Source of the DNA: Chloroflexota bacterium
Lineage (GTDB): Bacteria > Chloroflexota > Anaerolineae > Aggregatilineales > Phototrophicaceae
Assembly: GCA_028875185.1 (NCBI GenBank)
Contig: JAPPFH010000120.1
Coordinates: forward strand, 1-64,000
Direction of reading: 5' to 3'
Length of the DNA: 64,000 nt
This document shows, one piece after another, positions 7,920 to 16,778 of this stretch. The notes beneath the pieces were generated by a model. That model worked only from the letters and a program-made list of their open reading frames with translations. It was not told the origin of the DNA and made no database searches. Position 1 is the stretch's first letter, and each line of letters begins with the position of its first letter. The translations under genes were made by a program, and so were the position numbers.

Positions 7920-9289
7920 ATGAGAACGCTTGCCAATTCATTTAACTGGCATCGTCACCTTGTCAGCGTCTTCAGACTCTTACTAACTGTTCTTACCCCC
8001 CCCCCCGAATATATGTTCTAATTTTCTCTTGCTGCTTTCTCGCTGCGACCGCGCTCGCCCAAAGCGCCCCGCCCAAGCCCACCAACGTCTCGGCCGGCAG
8101 CATCACCAACGACAGCATCACCCTCACTTGGACCAAATCCAGCGGCGCCACCAGCTACGAAGTCCGCTACAATCGCAATCCAATTGCGTTCTCCGACTGG
8201 TCCGATGTCGGCGATGTCAACACCCAAACTTTTACCGGCCTCACCGCTGATAGAATATACAGTTTCAACGTCCGCGCCAAGAACGCCAACGGCGTTTCCA
8301 ACTCTGTTATTATCCAGGCTACCACGCTAGATGGCCCAAACAAAGCTCCAGGCATTCCAGGCGACTTTGCCGTTAGCGGCCTCACGCATAACAGCTTGAC
8401 CTTGACGTGGACCAAAGTCGCTGGCGCCACCAGTTACGAGGTAATATTGCTAGCATTTTCCTTAGACTGGATTGATGTCGGCGATGTCTCCACATTCACC
8501 TTTCGAGGTCTCGTCCCCAACACCTTGCTAGAGCCACCTGGAGTTCGCTCCAAGAATGCCTTTGGCATAGGCACGTCAGTCTTTATTAGAAGAATAAAAA
8601 TAAGTCTCCCTCCCGAGCCGCCCGACGATGATGACGATGACGAAGACTTTGTCCCGACGCCCACACCGACGCCCATCCGCGATACGCTCAATCACCTGCC
8701 GGCCGGCATCCAGGTCAGCAACTGGGTCGATGGCGCGCAGGGCAAGCGCGTGGGCGCCGCCGGCGTGGGAAGAGCCGATGTCATTGAGCAGGGCATTCTG
8801 GACGCGGTCGATGTCTGGGGCTTTGTCACGCCGGGCGTCGAAGTCTGCTTCAATCAGCCGGGGCGCGTCGTCTTCCTCGACGCCGCCTACGCCCCGCGCA
8901 AACTCTTTGATTTGCCAGCGTATCAGCGCGATGGCATGACCTGTACGACCATCGACAGCGCCGGCACCGTCGTCTTGCTGCGCGGGGAAAGCCCGCCGCC
9001 GCAACAGCAGCAAAGCCAGCCAGAGCAGAGCGCAAGCGATGCGCCGCTGGCCACCGCCGAACCCAGCGAGCCCTACAGCCAGACGCTGAGCGGCTGCGAG
9101 GTGCGGCCCTGGGCTGATGTCAAATTCCGCCGGAGCCCGCCCGGCGGCGAGGTCATCAGCGTGACCGCTATCCGCAAGTGGCTGCCCGCCAGCGAAAAGC
9201 GCTACGGTTATTTCAAAGTCCGCCTTTGGGGGCGCGAGGGCTGGATCAGCGGCCGATTCGTCTACACCCGCGGGAATTGCGGGACATGA
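7920..9289 (+). CDS. Secreted FN3/SH3-like protein, reading frame broken at an 11-C tract
   Basis: Exported protein of unknown role. ATG 7920 follows a strong GGAGGAGGA site, but its frame closes at 8019-8021. The tract of 11 C at 7996-8006 sits in between; one more C would join it to the long downstream frame and give a signal peptide ending FLAATALA before QSAPP. Downstream are two fibronectin type III modules (each with LTWTK and TSYEV), an Asp-rich then TPTPTP linker, a domain with AAGVGRADVIEQG and CFNQPGRVVFLDAAYAPRK, a Gln/Pro linker and an SH3-like C-terminus (GYFKVRLWGREGWISGRFV). Either the tract is slippery (phase variation) or a base is missing from the assembly. Confidence 0.7.
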
Positions 9290-9362
9290 AATCAGCGAGC
9301 GCCTCGCGCGGTCCCGGCAAGGTCAAACTCTGGATTGCCGATTGGACCCGGTCGATTCCGAG

Positions 9363-9848
9363 CTATGGCAGGCGGTCGACGGGGAACTGCTGCGAGAAAA
9401 CAGTGAAATACTGGCGCACCTTGGCGATGATGTCGCGCCGCTCGCCATCGGGCAGCAAACCGAAAACCGCGCGCAGTTGATCCATCAAGCCCTGCTGTAC
9501 CGCAACGAAACGTTCGTCGCCCGCCGCCGTCAGGATGACATCAACCGATCGTCCGTCGCTTTGGTTGCGCCGGCGCCGCACCAACGGCGGGTCCATCGCT
9601 TCCAGCCGCTTGACCAATCCGGTCATGGTAGCGCTGGTCAAATGATGATCGCGCGCGATGTCGCCGATGCGGCAGGCGCCCGCGTTTTCCGAGAGCGTCT
9701 TCAGGACGTAAAACTGCGGCGGCGTCAACTGGTGCGCTTCGAAATGAAGCGCCAGCCGTTTCTCGCCGTCAGTGACGATGTCAAACAGGGTCGACCAAAG
9801 ATCCGCCACATCGCGCTCGACGTTATCAACCAAGCTCTGCCGCCTCAC
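9363..9848 (-). CDS. MarR-family transcriptional regulator
   Basis: Winged-helix repressor-type protein of 161 residues. The central region LTPPQFYVLKTLSENAG, IGDIARDHHLTSATMTGLV (recognition helix) and the wing KRLEAMDPPLVRRRRNQSDGR are typical of MarR proteins; flanking helices form the dimer interface. The start is GTG 9848, only 8 bases after the stop of the isocitrate dehydrogenase-like gene, so the two are probably co-transcribed. Ligand and targets are unknown. Confidence 0.9.
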   Translation of the reverse strand: MRRQSLVDNVERDVADLWSTLFDIVTDGEKRLALHFEAHQLTPPQFYVLKTLSENAGACRIGDIARDHHLTSATMTGLVKRLEAMDPPLVRRRRNQSDGRSVDVILTAAGDERFVAVQQGLMDQLRAVFGLLPDGERRDIIAKVRQYFTVFSQQFPVDRLP

Positions 9849-9856
9849 ATAGCGCG

Positions 9857-10908
9857 CTAATCACCCAGGGCATCCCACACTTCAAGTTTACCGCGCGCCT
9901 CGCGGATCACTTCGTCAACGAATTCCGTTGTGCTTGCTTGCCCCCCCAGATCCGGTGTTTTCACGCCATTGTAAACGGACTCTAGCGCCGACTCATAGAT
10001 AGCGCGGCTGGCCAGCGCCGCCTCGCGCGAATCGACATAACGCAAGAGCGCGCCGCAAGCCAGGATCATCGCCATGGGGTTGGCGATATTCTTGCCCTGC
10101 AAGCTGGGCGCGGTGCCGTGCGGCGCTTCCGTCAGCGCCACTTTAACCTTGAAGTCCTCATCGAATGCGAAGACGACGGACTCTGCGCCGGCGATCGTGC
10201 CGAACATCTTGATAACCAAGTCGCTAAGGTTATCCCCATCGCGATTTAGCGCCGGAATCACCAGCGCTTCGCCATGGGTCTCCAGCAGCAGCGCGTAAGT
10301 GGCGTCGATCAACTGCGGGCTGTAGCGCACGCCGCGATGTCGTCTTGCCGCGCGGTCCAACTCTTCCTTAAACATGCCCTCGTAAATCGGGCTAACGGTG
10401 TATTTGGGTCCGCCGAAGACAGTGGCATGATGCTGGGCGGCATATTGAAACGTGAATTCGGCGACAGCGCGGCAGGTGCGGCGCCTGATATGGCGCTTGT
10501 TGTACGCCACCTCGTCCAAGCCCGTGCCCTCACGCCATTCCTCGGCCGCGTAAGCGCCTTCCACCGCCATACGCACCACGGCAATCGGCGCGTGCACGCC
10601 AGCGAGGGGCAAAACAGATGGAATCCGCCGGCCCGTGCGCAATATCACGCTGCCATCCAGCAACTGCCGCAGCAGCGCATTTGGGCTGCCCACATCATCG
10701 GGATCGCCCGGTGTGACCGTCGCCGCCTTAATGCCCAGCCCAGTCTCCCGCATGCGAGCCGCCGCCGGTTCTCCAGCGAAAGGTCAAAGGTTTCAAAATC
10801 CAGGCTATCCATGCGGATCACGCTCGGATCAAGCACGCGTAAAGCTTCATCCAGCAACTCTTGCCCCGTCTGATCACCCTGCAAAACACATACGGTTTCC
10901 CTACGCAT
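9857..10908 (-). pseudogene. Isocitrate/isopropylmalate dehydrogenase-like gene with an internal frameshift
   Basis: NAD(P)-dependent decarboxylating dehydrogenase fold. The N-terminal piece (ATG 10908; CVLQGDQTGQELLDEAL to DLSLENRR) and the rest (MRETGLGIKAATVTPGD onward) are in different frames, meeting around 10757-10770 in a CGGCGGCGG run. Compared with the family as I recall it, roughly ten residues between ENRR and the ARMRETG helix are also missing, so this looks like a small deletion. The rest is well kept: VILRTGRRIP, YNKRHIRRRTCRAVAEF (substrate region), VFGGPKYTVSPIYEGM, PALNRDGDNLSDL and EAPHGTAPSLQGKNIANPM. It could be a pseudogene or an assembly error. GDQTGQ instead of the usual GDGTGP at the N-terminus is also unusual. 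Confidence 0.75.
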
Positions 10909-11088
10909 GGGATACACCACCTGCCACCCGTCCGCTTCGCCTGTATCCTATATTGTATGGGAAGAGCAGGAATCGCGTGTCGCAGCCGCCTGCGACTGTT
11001 GCGCGATACAGAGATGAGCAATTTGCCGAGTTGCGGTAAAATGACATCAAGTGTCTGTCGAATTCGACTTAGACTGGATGAAGTTATC

Positions 11089-12138
11089 ATGTGCAGACTC
11101 AAGTTAATTCTTAGCCTTGTACTACTTTTGACCGCAATAGTCTTGAGCCAGGCGCAGGACGACAACGGTTTAGCCTCGACCGTCCGCTGGTTTTACAGCG
11201 CGTGCGAAGACCGCATGGTCGTTGACCTGGAGGGCAGTATGCAGGCCGGCTACGACCTGTACTATCAAGCCTTTGATCGATTTGGCGGTTTAGGCGATCC
11301 CCTAACCGAACTGACGCGCGTCGCCGTCGATGGCGATTACGCCGTCAGCCAATCCGAAAGTTGGCTCAATGACGCGACGCGCGCCTTGGGCACGCCAATC
11401 AGCGTCGTCTTCCGCATTGCGCAAGAAAGCGATCCCGACAGTACGCTCTTCCAGGAGCCATCAGACGACTTCCTCGGCGAATGCCACGAACCGGGCGATA
11501 CCCTGACTGACACCGGCGAGCTGCCTGTCCTAGCAGACATGATTTCGAGCGCGAATGTATTCACCCCCGATGGCGCTTACCTGAATCCGGTCTTTGCGCG
11601 TCCGGTTGAACATCTCGTCCATATCGGCGCGCGGCCGAGTGAAACAAACAATCGGGACCGCACCGCCAACCCGGGCTTGATCTTTGCGGGGTGTTTGGAT
11701 GCCCTAGGCGCGGATCCCGGCTTAATTTACGACACGGACGAGATCAAGATCTTTTGGTCCTGGTTCGCGACAACTCGTGATCAGGTGCAAGATCACATCA
11801 ACAACGCGCAATACGATGTGAAGATCGACACGCAGCCCATACCTGGCGTTCAGATCAGCGAGATTAGACGGATACCGGGCGACGCCAATTACTGGGTATT
11901 CTACACCGTTAGCTTGGGTGATAAGTGGAGGCCAGGCGGATACGTCATCAGCTTTGTCGTTACCTGGTCCAATCCTATTACTGACGGGTATGACGATTTC
12001 GGACCCGGCACCGCAAACGAACGCCTGGAAAGCGGCTGTCGCTACGCAATACACAAGAACCCATACGGGCTCGACATCATGCCCGAACGACCAAAATACC
12101 CGTTGGATGCCTTTCCTTGGACTGGGCTTGAAGAATGA
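11089..12138 (+). CDS. Secreted protein of unknown function
   Basis: 349 residues starting at ATG 11089, which gives a clean signal peptide (LKLILSLVLLLTAIVLSQAQ); a longer upstream open frame has no such start. The mature part is acidic, contains scattered Cys (SACEDR, GECHEP, FAGCLD, SGCRYA) that may form disulphides, and has no repeat, membrane segment or motif that I recognise. It stands alone on the plus strand, divergent from the isocitrate dehydrogenase-like gene and 43 bases before rsmG. A role at the cell surface is inferred from the signal peptide only. Confidence 0.65.
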   Translation: MCRLKLILSLVLLLTAIVLSQAQDDNGLASTVRWFYSACEDRMVVDLEGSMQAGYDLYYQAFDRFGGLGDPLTELTRVAVDGDYAVSQSESWLNDATRALGTPISVVFRIAQESDPDSTLFQEPSDDFLGECHEPGDTLTDTGELPVLADMISSANVFTPDGAYLNPVFARPVEHLVHIGARPSETNNRDRTANPGLIFAGCLDALGADPGLIYDTDEIKIFWSWFATTRDQVQDHINNAQYDVKIDTQPIPGVQISEIRRIPGDANYWVFYTVSLGDKWRPGGYVISFVVTWSNPITDGYDDFGPGTANERLESGCRYAIHKNPYGLDIMPERPKYPLDAFPWTGLEE

Positions 12139-12181
12139 GGCTCGCGCCTCCATGGCTTCAGCATCCCAAATCTAGTCTGCC

Positions 12182-12904
12182 TTGACTCCCGGAGAGACAT
12201 TAGCCGCAAACGCGGCCGCGCTGCTCGGCATCAATCTGTCCGGCGAGCAGGTGCTTCAATTTGAACGCCTTACTCAACTCCTGCTCGCCTGGAACGAGCG
12301 GATGAATCTCACCGCAATTACCGATCCAGAAGCGATCGCCATCAAACATTATCTTGACGCTTTGACCCTTTGCCAGCTGTTGCCGCGCGTCGACGGTTTG
12401 CGCCTGATTGATGTGGGAACGGGTGCGGGATTCCCCGGCTTGCCCCTCGCGATCGCCTTCCCGCGTTTGCAGCTGACGCTGATGGACTCCACTGCAAAGA
12501 AGCTGCGTTTCATAGACAGCGCCGCCGAATCGCTGGAGCTGGGGAATATCCGCAGTTTGCATGCCCGCGCCGAAGATGCTGGCCGAGACCCAGACCATCG
12601 TGAGGCTTACGATATCGTTGTTGCCCGCGCCGTCGCTCGGCTGCCCGTCCTGCTGGAATACACCCTGCCCCTTTGCCAGCCAGGCGGGCGGGTGATCGCA
12701 ATGAAAGGCGCCACCGCTGTTAAAGACGCCAGTGCAGCTTCCGAGGCAATCGCCGCGCTCGGCGGAAAACTATTCGCAATAAAAGAAGCGCGCTTGCCCA
12801 CACTTGACGACCCGCGCTATCTAGTCGTCATCGACAAGATAAACCCCACCCCGCTCCGCTATCCGCGTCGAGCGGGCCTACCAGCGCGCCAGCCGCTGCC
12901 CTAA
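12182..12904 (+). CDS. rsmG: 16S rRNA (guanine527-N7)-methyltransferase RsmG
   Basis: SAM-dependent methyltransferase that makes m7G527 in 16S rRNA; loss of it is known to give low-level streptomycin resistance in several bacteria. Visible signs are LLAWNERMNLTAI, the SAM-binding motif LIDVGTGAGFPGLPLAI, MDSTAKKLRFI and DIVVARAVARLPVLLEY. It has 240 residues and starts at TTG 12182. The last 15 or so residues are Arg/Pro-rich and atypical. No partner genes (mnmG, parAB) are adjacent, unlike the classical gid locus. Confidence 0.93.
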   Translation: MTPGETLAANAAALLGINLSGEQVLQFERLTQLLLAWNERMNLTAITDPEAIAIKHYLDALTLCQLLPRVDGLRLIDVGTGAGFPGLPLAIAFPRLQLTLMDSTAKKLRFIDSAAESLELGNIRSLHARAEDAGRDPDHREAYDIVVARAVARLPVLLEYTLPLCQPGGRVIAMKGATAVKDASAASEAIAALGGKLFAIKEARLPTLDDPRYLVVIDKINPTPLRYPRRAGLPARQPLP

Positions 12905-13043
12905 ATCGTTCCATGACAAAATGAGAATGATTGCAGCAAGGAAGAAATCCTCAAAATAATCGAGAAGTTGCAGGGGCGAGCGGGTGGCTGGAACATTTTC
13001 TTAAGACTGCTTGATAGCTTTCGCATGACTGACTTGGTCTTAC

Positions 13044-13496
13044 TCAGATGGCACGCGTTTCCACCAGCAAAAAGGGGTCGCTGTGGTAGGCGTCGTAACG
13101 CGCCCGGTCGTCATCCCGCAACAGTTCCCGTAAGTTCAGGCTCAGGGCGGGATGCGTGACAAGGTCGAGCGCCGTCTGCGGCGCCGCCCAGCAGACCGCT
13201 GGCGTCTCCTCGCTTGGCCGCAAAACGCCACTGACATAGGTCGCCCGGAACAGGAAGATAACGATGGAAGAACTCAGATTGCTGCGCACTCGCATCAGCT
13301 TGCCCAGCTCGACCTCTAATCCGCATTCTTCCTGAATTTCGCGCTTGAGCCCGTCGGTCAGCGTCTCGCCCAACTCAATCTGGCCGCCCGGCAATTCCCA
13401 ACCGCGGTCTTCGGTTTTGACCAGCGCGATTTCTCCCTGCTCGTTGCGAATCAGGGCGCTGGCGGCGACGATATGCCGGGGTGTATTGTCGACCAT
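13044..13496 (-). CDS. Nudix hydrolase
   Basis: Hydrolase of nucleoside diphosphates linked to another moiety. The Nudix box GGQIELGETLTDGLKREIQ continuing EECGLEVE fits the consensus G-x5-E-x7-REUxEExGU, and WELPGGQ precedes it. The 150-residue length is typical of a single-domain member. The N-terminus HIVAASALIRNEQGEIALVK resembles MutT-like proteins, but the substrate cannot be predicted. ATG 13496 is the start. It is transcribed alone, convergent with rsmG. Confidence 0.92.
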   Translation of the reverse strand: MVDNTPRHIVAASALIRNEQGEIALVKTEDRGWELPGGQIELGETLTDGLKREIQEECGLEVELGKLMRVRSNLSSSIVIFLFRATYVSGVLRPSEETPAVCWAAPQTALDLVTHPALSLNLRELLRDDDRARYDAYHSDPFLLVETRAI

Positions 13497-13854
13497 GATC
13501 TACTCTTTCCTACTGTTTGCTACCTTCTATACATGTTCTACAATAGTCCCTTGGACGACGTGTGCCGCAGCAATCCTCGCGAGAATGTAAGCCACTATGT
13601 CCGAATCAGATCTTACTGGCAGAATGGATACGGGCGGACTTACTTCTTCTATTTGCACCATCCCAACCGGTACTTCTGGCTTGATGGTTCCATAGCCATA
13701 ACGCCGCCGGAAGTGGGAGGGCATGCAATGCGATTCTATCAGTGGTGCTTCTACGTTGGCGGACGCTGCGTTTAAGCGCGATCTGTGACAAATGGCTCGA
13801 CCAGACTGGACAGGCCATCTATATTACCCTCTAGTCGTTAAAAGGAGGTGAAGG
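13497..13854. other. Gap with only doubtful small frames
   Basis: This stretch has overlapping short frames on both strands (plus strand from ATG 13533, about 80 codons, rich in Tyr/Phe/Trp; minus strand from ATG 13724, about 65 codons). Neither has a recognisable Shine-Dalgarno site or family resemblance, so no gene is called. The strong AAAGGAGGTGAAGG at the right edge belongs to the next gene. Confidence 0.4.
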
Positions 13855-14079
13855 ATGAACAGCAATCGTGCATGGCTCGTGGTTAAGGCAGTGCTCGTAA
13901 TCGCCGCTATTATTGCCCTTGCCTTTACAATCCAGACACACGATCACTTGGGCATCTTGCTAGATCCAGAGAAGGGATTTATTAGGCAGATTTCCTTTTC
14001 GCTTGCGCGCATCGAACAGGAGCTAGGCATTGACCCGATAGCCGAATTGTTCGGCGAGGAAAAATCTCGATGCCATTAA
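13855..14079 (+). CDS. Small single-span membrane protein
   Basis: 74 residues, preceded by a near-perfect Shine-Dalgarno site (AAAAGGAGGTGAAGG). Residues 8-26 form one membrane helix (LVVKAVLVIAAIIALAFTI); the rest is a soluble tail with DPEKGFIRQISFSLARIEQELG that could form an amphipathic helix. No family is recognised. The strong ribosome-binding site and ordinary residue composition are the reasons for calling it real. Confidence 0.6.
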   Translation: MNSNRAWLVVKAVLVIAAIIALAFTIQTHDHLGILLDPEKGFIRQISFSLARIEQELGIDPIAELFGEEKSRCH

Positions 14080-14134
14080 TGGCAACCAGAGCAATGGCGG
14101 CGACAATATGGCTGGACGCCAGGTCGCACACGGG

Positions 14135-14455
14135 CTACTCCTTCATGCTATTTTCCGGCTCATGCAGGGCGATGCGATAAGGAAACCACTCGGCGCGAAA
14201 CAACTTCTGCGCAACGCCTGGATCGTCTGCTGTGATCGCCCGCATGCGCGCATCATCGCGCGCCTCGAATATGGCGATGCCGAAGGCGGAATAATCTCTA
14301 TTCAGCGTGCGCCCGGCCAATATGAGTTCGCCCTCCGCCATCAGACGCTTTAGGTATTCGAAATGCTCGCCCGCGATTCGCTCTTCTTCACCTGTTGGTC
14401 CCTCGGATAGCATTTCGGGCCGTACCGGCTGAATCCGGTAGATATATGTCGGCAT
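14135..14455 (-). CDS. YCII-related domain protein
   Basis: Small alpha-beta protein (106 residues) of the YciI family, related to ferredoxin-like muconolactone-isomerase folds. Signs are EHFEYLKRLMAEGELILAG, FGIAIFEARDDARMRAI and DDPGVAQKLFRAEWFPYRIA. ATG 14455 has GAGGAAG 6 bases upstream and is preferred over an upstream in-frame ATG (14530) whose product would start with a non-homologous tail. Family members are mostly uncharacterised; no enzymatic role is claimed. Confidence 0.8.
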   Translation of the reverse strand: MPTYIYRIQPVRPEMLSEGPTGEEERIAGEHFEYLKRLMAEGELILAGRTLNRDYSAFGIAIFEARDDARMRAITADDPGVAQKLFRAEWFPYRIALHEPENSMKE

Positions 14456-14621
14456 GTCAATCTTCCTCGTAGCGAGTGGCAGCGTTCCGCCAACTAGCAT
14501 AACCGAAGCAGCCGCTCTGGCGCAGCCCATCTGGAGATCGCGTCCACGGCGAATGCGGCAAATTGCCGGCGCCGGACTTCCGCTATAATGCCGATATCAC
14601 TATCTCCCTTGTGAGGACTCA

Positions 14622-15311
14622 ATGATGCCAACACGCTCAAGCGAAGACGACGCCATGCATGGACTTGGCGCGGCCTGCAACGCCATCCGCGATGATCTCG
14701 AACGCCGCAATGCCGCGCGCGACCAGGCGATCGTGCTCTCGCGTCAGTTGATTCGCCACTGTTCCGAGAGCATCCGCGCACTCCACCGGCGTGACCTGGT
14801 CGGCGCCGACGCCAAACTGGATGAAGTCTCAGCCGGCGCCGCCGAACTGAAATCGGTGGTGGGCGAATACCCCGATCTTTACTACACCGGTTATACCCAG
14901 GATGCGCTCAAGGAAGTTGCCGAAGCCTACATCACCCGCGCCATCATCAGCGGTCGCGCGCTGCCCTCCGCAGGCGAGCTCGATATTGAAAGCGCGACCT
15001 ATCTCAAGGGCTTGGGCGAAGCCGCCACTGAATTGCGCCGCTTCATCCTCGATATCTTGCGGCGCGAAGAAGACCACAGCCGCGAAGCCGAGCGCCTGCT
15101 AAACGTCATGGACGAGATCTACGATCAACTGGTCACTTTCGACTTCCCCGATGCGCTCACCCGAGGTTTGCGCCGCCAAACTGACGTGGTGCGCGGCGTG
15201 CTCGAACGAACCCGCGGCGACCTGACCCAGAGCCTGCGCCAGCAGAAGCTGCAAGACGCGCTAAGACGCTTTGAAGATCAAATCGACGCCGACGTAGGCG
15301 GGATATCGTAA
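14622..15311 (+). CDS. Translin-like protein
   Basis: All-helical protein of 229 residues resembling the translin/TRAX superfamily, best known in eukaryotes as RNA/DNA-binding octamers (C3PO) and also found in some archaea and bacteria. Visible matches are YTQDALKEVAEAYITRAII, then a long helix ending REEDHSREAERLLNVMDE, and IYDQLVTFDFPDALTRGLR followed by RQTDVVRGVLERTRGDLTQ. ATG 14622 follows GAGGAC; a TATAAT lies at 14584-14589. The acidic residues EAT...E and EED of the helical core may correspond to the TRAX-type nuclease acids, but this is inference. No partner gene is evident. Confidence 0.82.
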   Translation: MMPTRSSEDDAMHGLGAACNAIRDDLERRNAARDQAIVLSRQLIRHCSESIRALHRRDLVGADAKLDEVSAGAAELKSVVGEYPDLYYTGYTQDALKEVAEAYITRAIISGRALPSAGELDIESATYLKGLGEAATELRRFILDILRREEDHSREAERLLNVMDEIYDQLVTFDFPDALTRGLRRQTDVVRGVLERTRGDLTQSLRQQKLQDALRRFEDQIDADVGGIS

Positions 15312-15333
15312 GGGCGACGAGCACCCGTCTGCC

Positions 15334-16227
15334 CTATCGATCCAACTTCCACTCAATCAAGGCGCCGGCCACCCAGGTCGGCTTGGGCTGGTCGTAAAGC
15401 GCGGATGCATCGGTGATGCTGATATCCAGCACTTCACCCGTCATGGGACCGCGAAGATAACGATACACTTGCCCGCTGTCCCGCGCATCGCTCTTCGCTT
15501 CGACGCAGTGCTGATTATAAGCCCAATATTCGCCGGGCTCGAGCAATCTTATGCCCGCCTCGATGACTGCTTTGGCATGCGCCAATCCAGCTTCATCATG
15601 ATCGTAGGTGGCTTCTGGCGCGTCTCCGTAGCCGATGCCGTGATGGAAGGGATCCGCCGTTGACACCAAAGCCGCGCCATCCGTCAGCCGCGCCAGCTCA
15701 TCAATGCCCGGCAGCTCATGCGGCTTGCCGCCCGCCAGGTATGGATAGCGCTCGTACACCTTCGGCGCGTCGGCTTCGGCGATGCCCCGCCGCTTGAGCT
15801 CCGCGCGCCAAAAATGACGCCAGCTGATCAGCGCATGATCGCCCTTCCATTCGTCTCGTCCGGCGATGCCCGGTCCCTGGATGCCCCAGAATGCAAACGC
15901 GGCCGGATCCGCTCCCGCCGCGACGGCAACGCGCGCCGCCTCCATCGCCGGCGTAAAGGCATGCAGGACGCTCAGCACAACCACTTTGTCGGCGCCGCTA
16001 TCGAGCGCCGCCTGCGCGCAAGCCGCGATCTGGTGACCGCAATCATGCACGCCCGCGTGCGGAAATACCAAAACGCCTCCCGCGCTTAAGGCGCCCGCCA
16101 GATTCCATTCCAGTCCTCGTTCAAGCTGTTCAAGCGTGCCGCGCTCCCCAAGTTCCGCATGTTCGCGGGCATATAGCGCATGCACTTTTTTCTGTAACGC
16201 GACGCGATCCAATTCCATAGCTGGCAT
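15334..16227 (-). CDS. Putative LigB/MEMO-superfamily protein
   Basis: 297-residue soluble protein. VLVFPHAGVHDCGHQ, KVVVLSVLHAFTPAM and STADPFHHGIGYGD carry His/Asp residues spaced as in the LigB-type extradiol dioxygenase/MEMO fold, in which such residues bind a metal. The middle contains GPGIAGRDEWKGDHALISW, which I do not recognise. MEMO-like function is uncertain and a narrower substrate cannot be given. ATG 16227 or ATG 16218 could be the start. It stands alone on the minus strand, with a copy of the G/C-rich repeat just upstream. Confidence 0.5.
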   Translation of the reverse strand: MPAMELDRVALQKKVHALYAREHAELGERGTLEQLERGLEWNLAGALSAGGVLVFPHAGVHDCGHQIAACAQAALDSGADKVVVLSVLHAFTPAMEAARVAVAAGADPAAFAFWGIQGPGIAGRDEWKGDHALISWRHFWRAELKRRGIAEADAPKVYERYPYLAGGKPHELPGIDELARLTDGAALVSTADPFHHGIGYGDAPEATYDHDEAGLAHAKAVIEAGIRLLEPGEYWAYNQHCVEAKSDARDSGQVYRYLRGPMTGEVLDISITDASALYDQPKPTWVAGALIEWKLDR

Positions 16228-16317
16228 CCCCGACTTCTTTCAACTCTGCCCTGTTGTAGCGCAAGGCGCCATCATCGTCAAACCAGCGAATTCGGGGGGT
16301 GTGGTGCATGTGTCGAT

Positions 16318-16498
16318 ATATCCCTCGTTTCCCCCACCCTAAATCTTGTTCCCCCTCGGTCCCCCGCCTCACGGGGGATGTTTCCCAAAATGAGGGAGGG
16401 ACTTCAAAAGCCCGTAATTCCTTGAAAAACTCCCCTTCCCTCTTTGTGGGGGCAAGGGGCCGGGTCACGTAGACATAGACCTTCGGGGATGGGGGTTT
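16318..16498 (-). repeat. CCCCATCCCC/AGGGAAGGGGAG repeat, intergenic copy
   Basis: Read on the minus strand: CCCCATCCCC, GGCCCCTTG, AGGGAAGGGGAG, GTCCCTCCCTC, a CCCCCGTGAGGCGGGGG hairpin and GATTTAGGGTGGGGG. The same blocks in the same order occur at 37775-37907 and, minus strand, 40960-41064, where they are translated. Here the copy lies between genes. Confidence 0.7.
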
Positions 16499-16537
16499 GT
16501 CGCGCTAACAATGAAATTAATCACTCCCAATTCGGGC

Positions 16538-16565
16538 TTGACCGCGACTGCAACCACCGTATAAT
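16538..16565 (+). promoter_or_regulatory. Sigma-70-type promoter of rplJ-rplL
   Basis: TTGACC (16538-16543), a 16-bp spacer and a perfect TATAAT (16560-16565), placed directly upstream of the L10 leader. Confidence 0.8.
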
Positions 16566-16574
16566 CGCCACTCG

Positions 16575-16665
16575 GCTATCAACCGCATAGCGACGTAAAC
16601 CGTAGACAGCAGGTGGGCATCCGCCCTTAATCGCCTGCCGAGGCGCGCGCCAGGCTCTCCATGCA
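16575..16665 (+). promoter_or_regulatory. Ribosomal protein L10 leader
   Basis: The conserved core AACCGTAGACAGCAGGTGG, a short variable part, CTTAATCGCCTGCCGAGGCG and the pairing CAGG/CCTG match the known L10 leader that binds L10(L12)4 and represses rplJ-rplL. It sits between the promoter and an attenuator hairpin. Confidence 0.85.
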
Positions 16666-16688
16666 ACAATGCATGATTGACCATTAGG

Positions 16689-16720
16689 GCGACCTCGATT
16701 AACGGGTCGCTTGTTTGTTT
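16689..16720 (+). terminator. Attenuator hairpin before rplJ
   Basis: GCGACC pairs with GGTCGC around a small loop and is followed by TTGTTTGTTTT. This is placed between the L10 leader and rplJ, as expected for a regulated terminator. The stem also resembles half of the local GGGGCG repeat family. Confidence 0.6.
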
Positions 16721-16778
16721 TGGTCCTTGTTGGCGCGTGGGCGAATATCGCGGCAATGACCAAGGAAAGGAGCGTCAA

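Noticed and set aside
13473-13775. Small plus- and minus-strand frames between the Nudix gene and the small membrane protein
   Set aside because: They overlap each other, have no Shine-Dalgarno site and no family resemblance.
16130-16468. Minus-strand frame upstream of the LigB/MEMO-like gene, with a coding-like stretch WFDDDGALRYNRAEL
   Set aside because: Its first half is repeat sequence and its last half overlaps the next gene in another frame. The middle is suggestive but too short to call.
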